From Pseudomonas sp. RIT-562 (GTDB lineage Bacteria > Pseudomonadota > Gammaproteobacteria > Pseudomonadales > Pseudomonadaceae): a stretch of 64,000 nt of DNA. This document shows, in pieces, positions 10,250 to 20,609 of this stretch. Location of the stretch: NCBI RefSeq assembly GCF_026241895.1, contig NZ_JAPJIV010000008.1, forward strand, positions 62,001 through 126,000, read 5' to 3'. Within the stretch, counting starts at the first letter, position 1. Each line of letters begins with the position of its first letter. The translations under genes and the position numbers were made by a program. The notes below the pieces were generated by a model. That model searched no databases. It was not told the origin of the DNA and worked only from the letters and a program-made list of their open reading frames with translations.

Positions 10250-11707
10250 TCAGAGCAACACCACGTCGTATTGTTCCTGCGAATACATGGTTTCCACCTG
10301 GAAACGGATTGTGCGACCGATAAACCCTTCAAGTTCGGCGACATTGCCCGACTCTTCGTCAAGCAGGCGATCGACGACTTTCTGGTTTGCCAATACACGA
10401 TAGCCCTCCGCCTGATAGGCGCGAGCCTCGCGCAGAATCTCCCGGAAGATTTCATAACAAACGGTTTCCGGAGTCTTCAGCTTGCCCCGCCCCTGGCAGC
10501 TGCTGCAGGGCTCACACAGCACCTGTTCGAGGCTTTCACGGGTACGCTTGCGGGTCATTTGCACCAGGCCCAACTCGGTGATGCCGATGATGTTGGTCTT
10601 GGCGTGGTCGCGTTCCAGCTGCTTTTCAAGAGTGCGCAGGACCTGGCGCTGGTGCTCTTCGTCTTCCATGTCGATGAAGTCGATGATGATGATGCCGCCC
10701 AGATTGCGCAGGCGCAGCTGGCGAGCAATGGCGGTGGCGGCTTCGAGGTTGGTCTTGAAGATGGTTTCTTCGAGGTTGCGATGCCCGACAAAGGCCCCGG
10801 TGTTGACGTCGATGGTGCTCATGGCCTCCGCCGGATCGACTACCAGGTAACCCCCGGACTTGAGCGGGACTTTGCGCTCAAGGGCCTTCTGAATTTCATC
10901 TTCGACGCCGTACAGGTCGAAAATCGGCCGCTCGCCAGGGTAGTGCTCCAGGCGATCGGCGATTTCCGGCATGAGTTCCGCGACGAACTGCGTGGTTTTC
11001 TGAAAGGTTTCCCGGGAGTCGATGCGGATCTTCTCGATCTTCGGGCTGACCAGGTCGCGCAAGGTGCGCAGTGCCAGGCCGAGGTCTTCGTAGATCACGC
11101 TCGGCGCGCCGATCGTCTTGATCTGTTCGTTGATCTGATCCCACAGCCGGCGCAGGTAACGGATGTCCATGAGGATTTCGTCGGCACCGGCGCCTTCTGC
11201 GGCGGTACGCAGGATGAAGCCACCGGCTTCCTTGATCCCTTCCTTGGCCACGCAGTCGGTGACCACCTGCTTGAGCCGCTCGCGCTCGCCTTCATCTTCG
11301 ATTTTCAGGGAGATGCCGACATGAGCGGTGCGCGGCATGTACACCAGGTAGCGCGATGGAATCGACAGCTGGGTGGTCAGGCGTGCGCCCTTGGAACCGA
11401 TCGGATCCTTGGTCACCTGCACCACCAGGCTCTGGCCTTCGTGCACCAGCGCACTGATGCTCTCGACCGCAGGACCTTCGCGCAGGGAAATTTCCGAGGC
11501 ATGAATGAAGGCGGCACGATCCAGGCCGATGTCGACAAATGCTGCCTGCATCCCCGGCAATACCCGAACGACCTTGCCCTTGTAGATGTTGCCGACGATC
11601 CCGCGCTTTTGCGTACGCTCGACGTGGACCTCTTGCAGAACACCGTTTTCAACCACCGCCACGCGCGATTCCATCGGCGTGATGTTGATCAGGATCTCTT
11701 CACTCAT
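10250..11707 (-). CDS. rng: Ribonuclease G
   Basis: 485 residues; endoribonuclease of the RNase E/G family that trims the 16S rRNA 5' end and degrades mRNAs. S1 domain at about residues 36-120 (GIVGNIYKGKVVRVLPGMQA). Catalytic aspartates are Asp300 (STIDVNTG) and Asp343 (IIDFIDMED). The zinc-link cysteines lie in CEPCSSCQGRG (residues 398-408). The start at 11707 (MSEEILINIT) is chosen by alignment with E. coli RNase G; an ATG seven codons upstream is possible. It overlaps no neighbour but is 57 bp from maf. Confidence 0.95.
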   Translation of the reverse strand: MSEEILINITPMESRVAVVENGVLQEVHVERTQKRGIVGNIYKGKVVRVLPGMQAAFVDIGLDRAAFIHASEISLREGPAVESISALVHEGQSLVVQVTKDPIGSKGARLTTQLSIPSRYLVYMPRTAHVGISLKIEDEGERERLKQVVTDCVAKEGIKEAGGFILRTAAEGAGADEILMDIRYLRRLWDQINEQIKTIGAPSVIYEDLGLALRTLRDLVSPKIEKIRIDSRETFQKTTQFVAELMPEIADRLEHYPGERPIFDLYGVEDEIQKALERKVPLKSGGYLVVDPAEAMSTIDVNTGAFVGHRNLEETIFKTNLEAATAIARQLRLRNLGGIIIIDFIDMEDEEHQRQVLRTLEKQLERDHAKTNIIGITELGLVQMTRKRTRESLEQVLCEPCSSCQGRGKLKTPETVCYEIFREILREARAYQAEGYRVLANQKVVDRLLDEESGNVAELEGFIGRTIRFQVETMYSQEQYDVVLL

Positions 11708-11764
11708 GGCAGGGTCTCGTTCAGGCATTTTCACGATAATGGCCGCATCTTGTCAGTACGACGC

Positions 11765-12361
11765 TCAGAGCGCGTTAAAGGTTTGCCAACAGGGTATGCC
11801 GAAATGGCCCAGCAGTTCTGCGGTTTCGCACAGCGGCAAGCCAACCACCGCCGAGTAGCTGCCATCCAGCCCGGCCACGAACACCGCGCCAAGCCCCTGG
11901 ATGCCATAACCACCGGCCTTGTCCCGGGGTTCGCCGCTGGCCCAGTAGGCCGCAGCTTCCGGTGCGCCAATCGGGCGAAAACGCACCAGGCTGCGGATCA
12001 CCCGCGACTCGCAACGCTCGCCATCCAGCAACGCAATACCTGTCAGAACTTCATGCTCGCGCCCCGACAACATCATAAGCATGGCGCATGCGTCAGCTTC
12101 GTCCACCGGCTTGCCGATAATTTTCCCATCCAGCACCACGGCAGTGTCGGCACCCAGCACGCAGAAGTCTGCAGCAGACACCACAGCATCACGCCCAGCC
12201 TCGGCCTTGCCACGCGCCAGGCGCTCGACATAGGCCGACGGGGATTCGTCTTTCAGGGGAGATTCATCGATGTCCGCACTGATGGCGGAGAATGGCACGC
12301 CAATCTGCGTGAGCAGTTCACGTCGACGTGGCGAGCCTGAGGCGAGGTATAGCTGTTTCAT
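11765..12361 (-). CDS. maf: Maf-type nucleoside triphosphate pyrophosphatase (dTTP/UTP, YhdE-like)
   Basis: 198 residues. House-cleaning enzyme that hydrolyses dTTP, UTP or modified nucleotides to monophosphates. The N-terminal Maf signature [12 protein letters not shown] and the later [17 protein letters not shown] are intact. Position next to rng and mreD corresponds to E. coli yhdE rather than to the paralogue yceF. ATG at 12361 follows GGGAG by eight bases; a GTG one codon upstream is also possible. Confidence 0.92.
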   Translation of the reverse strand: MKQLYLASGSPRRRELLTQIGVPFSAISADIDESPLKDESPSAYVERLARGKAEAGRDAVVSAADFCVLGADTAVVLDGKIIGKPVDEADACAMLMMLSGREHEVLTGIALLDGERCESRVIRSLVRFRPIGAPEAAAYWASGEPRDKAGGYGIQGLGAVFVAGLDGSYSAVVGLPLCETAELLGHFGIPCWQTFNAL

Positions 12362-12409
12362 CACGACATCTCCCTGTCCAGTACCAGTGCGGGCAAATGC
12401 CTGACCGAA

Positions 12410-12901
12410 TTAATTGATCTTGTAGCGTCGGCGCAACCCGCGCAAACCGTAGCTGATCCATGGCCAGAGCAAGGCGCTGACCAATGCCGGCAACACCAGC
12501 GCCAGCGTTGGCTGGCGATTACCGGTCAGGGCACTGAGCCATAGCTGAACCAGCTGGGCCAGGCCGAAGATCACCAGAATCACCAGGCTCTGCTGCCACA
12601 TCGGAAACATTCGCAGTCGTTGCTGCAGCGACAGTACCAGGAAGGTGATGAGCGTCAGGATCAAGGCGTTCTGGCCCAGCAACGTACCGTAAAGCACGTC
12701 TTCGGCCAGGCCCAGGCACCACGCGGTGACCATGCCGACTTTCTGCGGCATCGCCAGCGCCCAGAAGGCCAGCAGCAAGGCCAGCCACAAAGGACGGAGA
12801 ATTTCCATGAACTGCGGCAGCGGTGAAACGCTGAGCAACATGCCGATGGCGAAGGTCAGCCAGACGATCCAGCCGTTTCGGGATGCAGTCGTACCGACCA
12901 T
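12410..12901 (-). CDS. mreD: Rod-shape determining protein MreD
   Basis: 163-residue inner-membrane protein with about five hydrophobic helices, part of the elongasome with MreB, MreC, RodA and PBP2. Starts MVGTTASRNGWIVWLTF. Its ATG shares one base with the mreC stop codon (TAATG), so translation is coupled to mreC. Only about 48 bp separate it from maf, consistent with one transcript. Confidence 0.93.
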   Translation of the reverse strand: MVGTTASRNGWIVWLTFAIGMLLSVSPLPQFMEILRPLWLALLLAFWALAMPQKVGMVTAWCLGLAEDVLYGTLLGQNALILTLITFLVLSLQQRLRMFPMWQQSLVILVIFGLAQLVQLWLSALTGNRQPTLALVLPALVSALLWPWISYGLRGLRRRYKIN

Positions 12902-14007
12902 TATTCTCGTCCCCCAGTATTAGCCGGTGCAGAGACAGGCGGTTTGGCAGCAGGCTTGGCGGCAGCCGGTGGTTTGGCTGGCGGCTTGGTCGCTGCAGGC
13001 TTGACCGGGGTCGTGGCGGCAGGCGCTACCGGCGCAGTGGCGGCCGGTGCAACAGGAGCGACAGGAGCAGCCATCACAGCCGGGACGATGGCGGGTCTTG
13101 GCACAGTCGCAGGCATCGGGCCACCACCATATTGGTCGAGGGTTTCCTGGGCCTGGGCTGCGTCATTGGCGCGCTCTTCGGCCGTGCGACCGTCGCTGAA
13201 CACCAGCAGCAGGTAACGGCTGCGGTTCAATGCGGCAGTGGGCACGGCGCGAACAATGGCGAATGGCTGGCCGGAGTCATGGATGACTTCCTTGACCGTT
13301 GCCACCGGGTAACCCGCCGGGAAACGCTGGCCCAAGCCGGAACTGACCAGCAGATCGCCTTCCTTGATGTCGGCCGTATCAGCCACATGGCGCAATTCCA
13401 GGCGCTCGGGATTGCCGGTGCCGCTGGCAATTGCGCGCAAACCGTTGCGATTGACCTGCACCGGAATGCTGTGGGTGGTATCGGTCAGCAGCAACACGCG
13501 AGAGGTGTACGGCATCAACTCGACCACCTGCCCCATCAAGCCGCGGGCATCGAGTACCGGCTGGCCAAGGACCACGCCGTCGCGCTCACCCTTGTTTATG
13601 ATGATGCGATGGGTGAAAGGATTGGGGTCCATGCCGATCAACTCGGCCACTTCGACCTTTTCGTTGACCAATGCCGACGAGTTGAGCAACTCGCGCAGTC
13701 GAACGTTCTGCTCGGTGAGAGCGGCAAGCTTCTGCATGCGGCCTTGCAACAACAGGTTTTCAGTCTTGAGCTTTTCGTTTTCGGCGACGAGTTCGGTGCG
13801 GCTGCCAAACTGGCTGGCCACACCCTGCCATAACCGCTGCGGCAGGTCGGTGATCCAGTAGGACTGCATCAGCACCAGCGACATCTGGCTACGCACTGGC
13901 TTGAGCAGTGTGAAGCGGGCATCGACCACCATCAGCGCGACCGATAGCACGACCAGCACCAACAAGCGCACGCCCAGTGAAGGACCTTTGGTGAAAAGCG
14001 GTTTAAT
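12901..14007 (-). CDS. mreC: Rod-shape determining protein MreC, probable ATT (AUU) start
   Basis: Bitopic scaffold of the elongasome. One N-terminal helix (RLLVLVVLSVALMVVDA), a coiled coil (LVAENEKLKTENLLLQGRMQ), the periplasmic beta domain, and a 60-70 residue Ala/Pro/Lys-rich tail that looks low-complexity. I place the start at an ATT codon at 14007, giving 368 residues. From there the protein reads (M)KPLFTKGPSLGVRLL, which aligns residue for residue with E. coli MKPIFSRGPSLQIRLI as recalled. GGGAGGAG lies six bases upstream. The first ordinary start in frame, GTG at 13971, would remove this conserved segment and has no ribosome-binding site. Confidence 0.9.
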   Translation of the reverse strand: MKPLFTKGPSLGVRLLVLVVLSVALMVVDARFTLLKPVRSQMSLVLMQSYWITDLPQRLWQGVASQFGSRTELVAENEKLKTENLLLQGRMQKLAALTEQNVRLRELLNSSALVNEKVEVAELIGMDPNPFTHRIIINKGERDGVVLGQPVLDARGLMGQVVELMPYTSRVLLLTDTTHSIPVQVNRNGLRAIASGTGNPERLELRHVADTADIKEGDLLVSSGLGQRFPAGYPVATVKEVIHDSGQPFAIVRAVPTAALNRSRYLLLVFSDGRTAEERANDAAQAQETLDQYGGGPMPATVPRPAIVPAVMAAPVAPVAPAATAPVAPAATTPVKPAATKPPAKPPAAAKPAAKPPVSAPANTGGRE

Positions 14008-14089
14008 AAGCCGCTCCTCCCAGGCAAATGTGTTGTTTATTCATACGGCAGACCGGCCTGGATGCAGACTGACAGAAGATAAACGCCAA

Positions 14090-14114
14090 CAGGCAGCACT
14101 GCAAAGTGCTGCCT
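14090..14114 (-). terminator. Hairpin between mreB and mreC (possible attenuator)
   Basis: Perfect inverted repeat CAGGCAGCACT / AGTGCTGCCTG with a GCAA-type loop, 34 bp beyond the mreB stop and upstream of mreC. On the minus strand it is followed by TTGGCGTTTATCT, not a clean T run, so partial termination or mRNA stabilisation of mreB is more likely than full termination. It would fit the need for much more MreB than MreC or MreD. Confidence 0.5.
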
Positions 14115-14147
14115 GCGCGCTCAACAGCATAGATGCAACCCCGCGAC

Positions 14148-15197
<1,050 letters not shown>

Positions 15198-15229
15198 CTA
15201 GGCAACGCGTGGGTAAAAAAGTGCGGCAA

Positions 15230-15258
15230 ACTCTAACAACGACAGGGATTTTGGGCAA
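15230..15258 (-). promoter_or_regulatory. Candidate sigma-70 promoter of mreB
   Basis: On the minus strand TTGCCC is followed after exactly 17 bases by TAGAGT, about 45 bases upstream of the mreB start. Match to the -35 is moderate. The 210-bp mreB-gatC interval also has to hold the gatC promoter, for which I see no convincing pair of boxes. Confidence 0.45.
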
Positions 15259-15395
15259 GGCGCCAATATGTTAAATTGGCCGCTTTTCTGTGCACCAACC
15301 CCCACAATCGCGGCCTTATGACCGTAGAAATGCGGTAGTGTTCCGACAATCTAACACACGGACGCCGTCCGTTCTGTTTTCCACTGGAGATTCCC

Positions 15396-15683
15396 ATGGC
15401 GCTTGAACGCTCCGACGTGGAAAAAATCGCTCATCTGGCCTGCCTTGGCCTCAATGATGCCGATCTTCCACACATCACTTCGGCCCTGAACAGCATTCTT
15501 GGGCTTGTCGACGAAATGCAGGCGGTCAATACCGACGGTATCGAGCCGCTCGCCCACCCACTGGAAGCCAGCCAGCGCCTGCGCGCGGACGTCGTGACCG
15601 AGACCGATCATCGCGAGGCCTACCAGTCCATCGCACCAGCGGTCGAAAACGGCCTGTACCTGGTTCCGAAAGTCATCGACTAA
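15396..15683 (+). CDS. gatC: Aspartyl/glutamyl-tRNA amidotransferase subunit C
   Basis: 95 residues. Small subunit that wraps round and stabilises GatA-GatB in the transamidosome, which converts mischarged Asp-tRNA(Asn) or Glu-tRNA(Gln) to the amidated form. The start [19 protein letters not shown] and the central [19 protein letters not shown] are typical. First gene of gatCAB; 16 bp separate it from gatA. Confidence 0.95.
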   Translation: MALERSDVEKIAHLACLGLNDADLPHITSALNSILGLVDEMQAVNTDGIEPLAHPLEASQRLRADVVTETDHREAYQSIAPAVENGLYLVPKVID

Positions 15684-15699
15684 AGGGAAAGAGCCTGCA

Positions 15700-17151
15700 A
15701 TGCATCAAATGACTCTGGCCGAGATCGCCCGCGGACTCGCCGATAAAAAGTTTTCCTCCGAAGAGCTGACCAAGGTCCTGCTGGCGCGTATCGCCCAGCT
15801 CGATCCACAGCTCAACAGCTTCATCAGCCTCACCGAGGACCTCGCGCTGCAGCAGGCCAAAGCCGCTGACGCCCGCCGGGCCAATGGTGAGAACGGTGCC
15901 CTGCTCGGCGCGCCGATCGCCCACAAGGACCTGTTCTGCACCCAGGGCATCCGCACAAGTTGCGGTTCGAAGATGCTCGACAACTTCAAGGCACCGTACG
16001 ATGCCACCGTGGTAGCCAAGCTGGCCGCTGCCGGCGCCGTGACCCTGGGCAAGACCAACATGGACGAATTCGCCATGGGTTCGGCCAACGAGTCGAGCTG
16101 GTACGGCGCCGTGAAAAACCCGTGGAACCTGGAGCACGTACCGGGCGGTTCGTCCGGTGGTTCGGCCGCTGCCGTTGCCGCACGCCTGCTGCCGGCGGCT
16201 ACCGCGACCGACACTGGCGGCTCCATTCGTCAGCCCGCCGCATTTACCAACCTGACTGGCCTGAAACCGACGTACGGTCGTGTTTCGCGCTGGGGCATGA
16301 TCGCCTACGCCTCGAGTCTCGATCAGGGTGGCCCACTGGCGCGCACCGCCGAAGACTGCGCAATCCTGTTGCAAGGCATGGCCGGTTTTGATGCCAATGA
16401 TTCCACCAGCATCGACGAGCCAGTACCGGATTACCGCGCCAGCCTCAACGATTCGCTGCAAGGCCTGCGCATCGGCGTGCCGAAGGAATACTTCAGCGCC
16501 GGTCTCGACCCGCGGATCGCCGAGCTGATCCACACCAGCATCAAGGAGCTGGAAAAGCTCGGTGCCGTGATCAAGGAAATCAGCCTGCCGAACATGCAGC
16601 ACGCGATTCCTGCGTATTACGTGATCGCACCGGCGGAAGCCTCGTCGAACCTGTCGCGCTTCGACGGAGTGCGTTTCGGGCATCGCTGCGCAGATCCGAA
16701 GAATCTTGAAGACCTGTACAAGCGCTCCCGTGGAGAAGGGTTCGGCCCGGAAGTGCAGCGCCGCATCATGGTCGGCGCCTATGCGCTGTCCGCCGGCTAC
16801 TACGACGCCTACTACCTGAAGGCCCAGAAGATCCGCCGCCTGGTGAAAAACGATTTCATGGCCGCCTTCAATGAGGTCGACATCATCCTCGGCCCAACCA
16901 CGCCGAACCCGGCCTGGAAGCTCGGCGCCAAGAACAGTGATCCGGTTGCTGCCTATCTGGAAGACGTCTACACCATCACCGCCAACCTTGCCGGTCTGCC
17001 TGGCTTGTCCATGCCCGCAGGTTTTGTTGACGGTCTGCCGGTAGGCGTGCAGTTGCTCGCCCCGTATTTCCAGGAAGGTCGCCTGTTGAACGTTGCCCAT
17101 CAGTATCAGTTGAACACTGACTGGCACACCCGTACCCCAACCGGCTTCTGA
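15700..17151 (+). CDS. gatA: Aspartyl/glutamyl-tRNA amidotransferase subunit A
   Basis: 483 residues; the amidase subunit that releases ammonia from glutamine for transfer in GatB. The Ser-cisSer-Lys triad of the amidase signature family is visible as Lys76 (IAHKDLF), Ser151 ([11 protein letters not shown]) and Ser175 (DTGGSIRQP). The ATG at 15700 is preceded by GGGAAAGAG; MTLAEI three codons later is an alternative start. gatB begins 11 bp downstream after GAGGAGA. Confidence 0.96.
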   Translation: MHQMTLAEIARGLADKKFSSEELTKVLLARIAQLDPQLNSFISLTEDLALQQAKAADARRANGENGALLGAPIAHKDLFCTQGIRTSCGSKMLDNFKAPYDATVVAKLAAAGAVTLGKTNMDEFAMGSANESSWYGAVKNPWNLEHVPGGSSGGSAAAVAARLLPAATATDTGGSIRQPAAFTNLTGLKPTYGRVSRWGMIAYASSLDQGGPLARTAEDCAILLQGMAGFDANDSTSIDEPVPDYRASLNDSLQGLRIGVPKEYFSAGLDPRIAELIHTSIKELEKLGAVIKEISLPNMQHAIPAYYVIAPAEASSNLSRFDGVRFGHRCADPKNLEDLYKRSRGEGFGPEVQRRIMVGAYALSAGYYDAYYLKAQKIRRLVKNDFMAAFNEVDIILGPTTPNPAWKLGAKNSDPVAAYLEDVYTITANLAGLPGLSMPAGFVDGLPVGVQLLAPYFQEGRLLNVAHQYQLNTDWHTRTPTGF

Positions 17152-17161
17152 GGAGAAACAC

Positions 17162-18607
17162 ATGCAATGGGAAGTCGTGATCGGGCTGGAGATTCATACC
17201 CAGCTCACCACCCGGTCGAAAATTTTTTCCGGTAGTTCCACCACTTTCGGCTCCGAGCCGAACACCCAGGCCAGCCTGGTTGACCTCGGCATGCCTGGCG
17301 TATTGCCAGTGCTGAACCAGGAAGCGGTACGCATGGCGGTGATGTTCGGCCTGGCCATCGATGCCGAGATCGGCCAGCACAACGTATTCGCCCGTAAAAA
17401 CTACTTCTACCCGGACCTGCCCAAGGGCTACCAGATCAGCCAGATGGAATTGCCGATCGTTGGCAAGGGCCACCTGGACATCGCCCTGGAAGACGGCACG
17501 ATCAAACGAGTTGGCGTAACCCGTGCGCACCTTGAAGAAGACGCCGGCAAAAGCCTGCACGAAGAATTCAACGGCGCCACCGGCATCGACCTGAACCGTG
17601 CCGGCACCCCGCTGCTGGAAATCGTCTCAGAGCCGGACATGCGCAGCGCCAAGGAAGCCGTGGCCTACGTCAAGACGATCCATGCGCTGGTACGTTACCT
17701 GGGCATCTGCGACGGCAACATGGCCGAAGGCTCGCTGCGCTGCGACTGCAACGTGTCGATCCGTCCGAAGGGCCAGGTCGAGTACGGCACCCGCTGCGAA
17801 ATCAAGAACGTCAACTCGTTCCGCTTCATCGAGAAGGCGATCAACAGTGAAGTGCAGCGTCAGATCGAACTGATCGAAGACGGCGGCAAGGTGATCCAGC
17901 AGACCCGCCTCTACGATCCGAACAAGGACGAAACCCGTCCGATGCGCAGCAAGGAGGAAGCCAACGACTACCGTTACTTCCCCGATCCGGACCTGCTGCC
18001 GGTGGTCATCGAAGACTCGTTCCTCGACGAAGTGCGCGCCACCCTGCCGGAATTGCCGCCGCAGAAACGCGAGCGCTTCCAGGAACAGTTCGGCCTGTCG
18101 GTTTACGACGCCAGTGTGCTGTCCACCAGCCGCGAGCAAGCCGATTACTTCGAGAAGGTCGTGAGCATCGGCGGCGACGCCAAGCTGGCGGCCAACTGGG
18201 TGATGGTTGAACTGGGCAGCCTGTTGAACAAACAGGGCCTGGACATCGACCAATCGCCGGTTTCGGCCGAGCAACTGGGCGGCATGCTGCTGCGCATCAA
18301 GGACAACACCATCTCCGGCAAGATCGCCAAGGTGGTGTTCGAAGCGATGGCCAATGGCGAAGGCAGCGCGGACGAGATCATCGACAAGCGTGGCCTGAAG
18401 CAAGTGACCGACAGCGGCGCGATCTCGGCCGTGCTGGACGAAATGCTCGCGGCCAACGCCGAGCAGGTCGAACAATACCGCGCGGCAGACGAAGCCAAAC
18501 GCGGCAAGATGTTCGGCTTCTTCGTCGGCCAAGCCATGAAAGCCTCCAAAGGCAAGGCCAACCCGCAACAGGTCAACGAACTGCTGAAAAGCAAGCTCGA
18601 AGGCTGA
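17162..18607 (+). CDS. gatB: Aspartyl/glutamyl-tRNA amidotransferase subunit B
   Basis: 481 residues. Binds the mischarged tRNA, activates the carboxylate with ATP and performs amide transfer. Starts [15 protein letters not shown]. Family signatures include [13 protein letters not shown] and [12 protein letters not shown]; the C-terminal helical Yqey/tail domain ([17 protein letters not shown] to the end) is complete. Last gene of the operon, followed by a hairpin and a REPIN. Confidence 0.97.
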   Translation: MQWEVVIGLEIHTQLTTRSKIFSGSSTTFGSEPNTQASLVDLGMPGVLPVLNQEAVRMAVMFGLAIDAEIGQHNVFARKNYFYPDLPKGYQISQMELPIVGKGHLDIALEDGTIKRVGVTRAHLEEDAGKSLHEEFNGATGIDLNRAGTPLLEIVSEPDMRSAKEAVAYVKTIHALVRYLGICDGNMAEGSLRCDCNVSIRPKGQVEYGTRCEIKNVNSFRFIEKAINSEVQRQIELIEDGGKVIQQTRLYDPNKDETRPMRSKEEANDYRYFPDPDLLPVVIEDSFLDEVRATLPELPPQKRERFQEQFGLSVYDASVLSTSREQADYFEKVVSIGGDAKLAANWVMVELGSLLNKQGLDIDQSPVSAEQLGGMLLRIKDNTISGKIAKVVFEAMANGEGSADEIIDKRGLKQVTDSGAISAVLDEMLAANAEQVEQYRAADEAKRGKMFGFFVGQAMKASKGKANPQQVNELLKSKLEG

Positions 18608-18613
18608 TGAGAA

Positions 18614-18640
18614 TGGAGCCAGAATTAACGCCTGGCTCCA
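18614..18640 (+). terminator. Hairpin after gatB
   Basis: Inverted repeat TGGAGCCAG / CTGGCTCCA with a nine-base loop, seven bases after the gatB stop. There is no T tract, so this is at best a weak or Rho-assisted terminator. Confidence 0.4.
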
Positions 18641-18646
18641 ATCCCC

Positions 18647-18736
18647 TGTGGGAGCGGGCTTGCTCGCGAAAGCGTTGTATCAGTCGAATCTTATGTCTAC
18701 TGACACACCGCTTTCGCGAGCAAGCCCGCTCCCACA
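18647..18736. repeat. REPIN
   Basis: Inverted pair with arms TGTGGGAGCGGGCTTGCTCG and CGAGCAAGCCCGCTCCCACA, extended by the complementary GCGAAAGCG / CGCTTTCGC. It lies between gatB and the RlpA-like gene. Confidence 0.9.
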
Positions 18737-18757
18737 ATTGCACCGGGAAACCCTGAA

Positions 18758-19132
18758 ATGAAGCGTCTACTCGGCGCCTGCGCCCTGCTCTCTCTTCTGG
18801 CCGGATGCGCCAGCAATGACATCATCGACCCCCACGGTTACGACAAGACCGGCACCGCCTCCTATTACGGCGCCAAACACCAAGGCAAACGCACCGCCAG
18901 TGGCGAGCGTTTCAACAAGAACTCCCTGACCGCCGCCCACCGCCAACTACCCTTCGGTACGCGGGTGAAGGTCACCAACCTGAGCAACGACAAGTCCTGC
19001 GTGGTCCGGATCAACGACCGCGGGCCACACACCCGCAGCCGCCTGATTGATCTTTCCCACGAGGCGGCCGCACGCCTGGGTATGCTTAGAAGCGGGACCG
19101 CACGGGTTCGTGTGCAAGCCCTCGACGACTGA
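18758..19132 (+). CDS. RlpA-like septal/peptidoglycan lipoprotein (short form)
   Basis: 124 residues. Lipoprotein signal with lipobox LLAGC (Cys17), then a double-psi beta-barrel domain: GTASYYGAKHQGKRTASGE, LPFGTRVKVTNL, VVRINDRGPH and RLIDLSHEAAARLGM. RlpA-type proteins are lytic transglycosylases acting on stem-peptide-free glycan at the septum. This copy lacks the C-terminal SPOR domain of the main RlpA, so septal targeting cannot be assumed. It starts 22 bp after a REPIN; the next gene follows after 35 bp. Confidence 0.85.
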   Translation: MKRLLGACALLSLLAGCASNDIIDPHGYDKTGTASYYGAKHQGKRTASGERFNKNSLTAAHRQLPFGTRVKVTNLSNDKSCVVRINDRGPHTRSRLIDLSHEAAARLGMLRSGTARVRVQALDD

Positions 19133-19167
19133 CAGCTGGAGCGCCGACCATTTTCGGACTTGCAGAT

Positions 19168-20241
19168 TTGCCCCTGATCAATCTGATTGAATTGCTCAGC
19201 GGCCTGGTTCTACTGATCGCCGGCGCCGAATTGATGGTGCGCGGCGCGGTACGCCTGGCCGCGCGTCTGCACGTGCGGCCGCTGATCATCGGCCTGACCA
19301 TCGTCGCCCTCGGCAGCAGCGCGCCGCAAATGGCCGTCAGCCTGCAAGCGACCCTGGCACACAACGTCGACATCGCAGTGGGCAGCGTGATTGGCAGCAG
19401 CATCTTCAACATCCTGGTGACGCTCGGTCTGTCGGCGCTGATTATCCCGCTGCGGGTGTCCCGGCAAGTGGTGCGCCTGGATATCCCCCTGATGATCGGC
19501 GCCAGCCTGCTGGTCTTCATGCTCGCCTGGAATGAAGAACTGACCCGCTTCGACGGCATGCTATTGCTGGCCGCGCTGATGTTGTACCTGGGCCTGCTGC
19601 TGCGGCAGTCGCGCCACTCGGCACGCCCATCGTCCCACGATGAAACTCCCCAGGCGCCCTGGTTCAGCAGCCTGCTGATGATAATCGCCGGCCTGGGCAT
19701 GCTGGTGTATGCCGGGCACCTGCTACTGGGCGCTGCGGTTGCGGTCGCCACTGACCTGGGGCTCTCGGAGCGAATCATCGGCCTTACCATCGTCGCCATC
19801 AGCACTTCCCTGCCTGAACTGGCTACTTCGTTGATTGCAGCCTTGCGCGGCCAACGGGACATCGCCGTGGGCAATGTCATTGGCAGCAACCTGTTCAACT
19901 TGTTGGGCGTGCTCGGCGTCACGGCGCTGATCGCGCCGACGCCCTTGTCGGTGTCGCCCAACGCCCTGGATTTCGACCTGCCAGTAATGCTCGGAGTCGC
20001 GGTGCTGTGCCTGCCCATCTTCTATTCCGGCTACCGGGTGACGCGTGCCGAAGGCCTGGCATTCCTGGGGCTCTACCTGGCGTACGGCCTGCATGTGGTG
20101 TCCTTCACCACCGGCATGCCCCTGGCGGGCAAGCTTGAACATCTGATGCTGTTTTTCGTCCTGCCGGCACTGGTGGCGTTTTTGCTGTTCACGTCCCTGC
20201 TCGCCTGGCGCCGCCAACACCACAAGAAGGAAGTGCCATGA
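19168..20241 (+). CDS. NCX-type cation antiporter (YrbG family) with altered alpha-1 repeat
   Basis: 357 residues, about ten membrane helices in two inverted halves, each with an alpha repeat. Alpha-2 is canonical: STSLPELATS (Glu217) and GNVIGSNLFN. Alpha-1 reads GSSAPQMAVS, so the glutamate that normally binds sodium/calcium is Gln54, followed by GSVIGSSIFN. Substrate and coupling ion are therefore uncertain. The start is a TTG at 19168; no better start with a ribosome-binding site is apparent, and the true start could differ slightly. The stop overlaps the next start (ATGA). Confidence 0.8.
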   Translation: MPLINLIELLSGLVLLIAGAELMVRGAVRLAARLHVRPLIIGLTIVALGSSAPQMAVSLQATLAHNVDIAVGSVIGSSIFNILVTLGLSALIIPLRVSRQVVRLDIPLMIGASLLVFMLAWNEELTRFDGMLLLAALMLYLGLLLRQSRHSARPSSHDETPQAPWFSSLLMIIAGLGMLVYAGHLLLGAAVAVATDLGLSERIIGLTIVAISTSLPELATSLIAALRGQRDIAVGNVIGSNLFNLLGVLGVTALIAPTPLSVSPNALDFDLPVMLGVAVLCLPIFYSGYRVTRAEGLAFLGLYLAYGLHVVSFTTGMPLAGKLEHLMLFFVLPALVAFLLFTSLLAWRRQHHKKEVP

Positions 20242-20609
20242 CCGACAACAAAAAACCCGGCGTTGAAGTGCGCCGCCAAGTAATGGGCGATGCTTTTGTT
20301 GATCGCGCCCTGGGCAATGCCACCGACTTCACCCAGCCGCTGCAGGACTTCGTCAACGAACATGCGTGGGGTAGCGTATGGAATCGCGAAGGCCTGCCGC
20401 TGAAAACCCGCAGCCTGATTACCCTCGCCGCGTTGACCGCACTGAAGTGCCCGCAGGAATTGAAGGGGCACGTGCGCGGTGCGCTGAACAATGGCTGCAC
20501 GGTGGAAGAGATTCGCGAGGCGCTGCTGCATTGCGCGGTGTATGCGGGTGTGCCGGCGGCGATCGATGCATTTCGGGCGGCGCAGGAAGTGATCGAGCAG
20601 TATAAGTAA
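20238..20609 (+). CDS. Carboxymuconolactone decarboxylase (CMD) family protein
   Basis: 123 residues, translationally coupled (ATGA) to the antiporter. The segment LPLKTRSLITLAALTALK and the helix HVRGALNNGCTVEEIREALL are typical of PcaC-like CMD proteins. There is no CxxC pair, so it is not an AhpD-type peroxidase reductase. True PcaC acts in protocatechuate degradation, but no such genes are nearby, so the substrate is unknown. Confidence 0.8.
   Translation: MTDNKKPGVEVRRQVMGDAFVDRALGNATDFTQPLQDFVNEHAWGSVWNREGLPLKTRSLITLAALTALKCPQELKGHVRGALNNGCTVEEIREALLHCAVYAGVPAAIDAFRAAQEVIEQYK

Noticed and set aside
15673..17163. Long minus-strand open frame opposite gatA (496 codons)
   Set aside because: Antisense shadow of GatA, which has its full catalytic triad. 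Similar mirrors exist opposite dppA, prfC, kdgD, garD and piuA and are rejected for the same reason.
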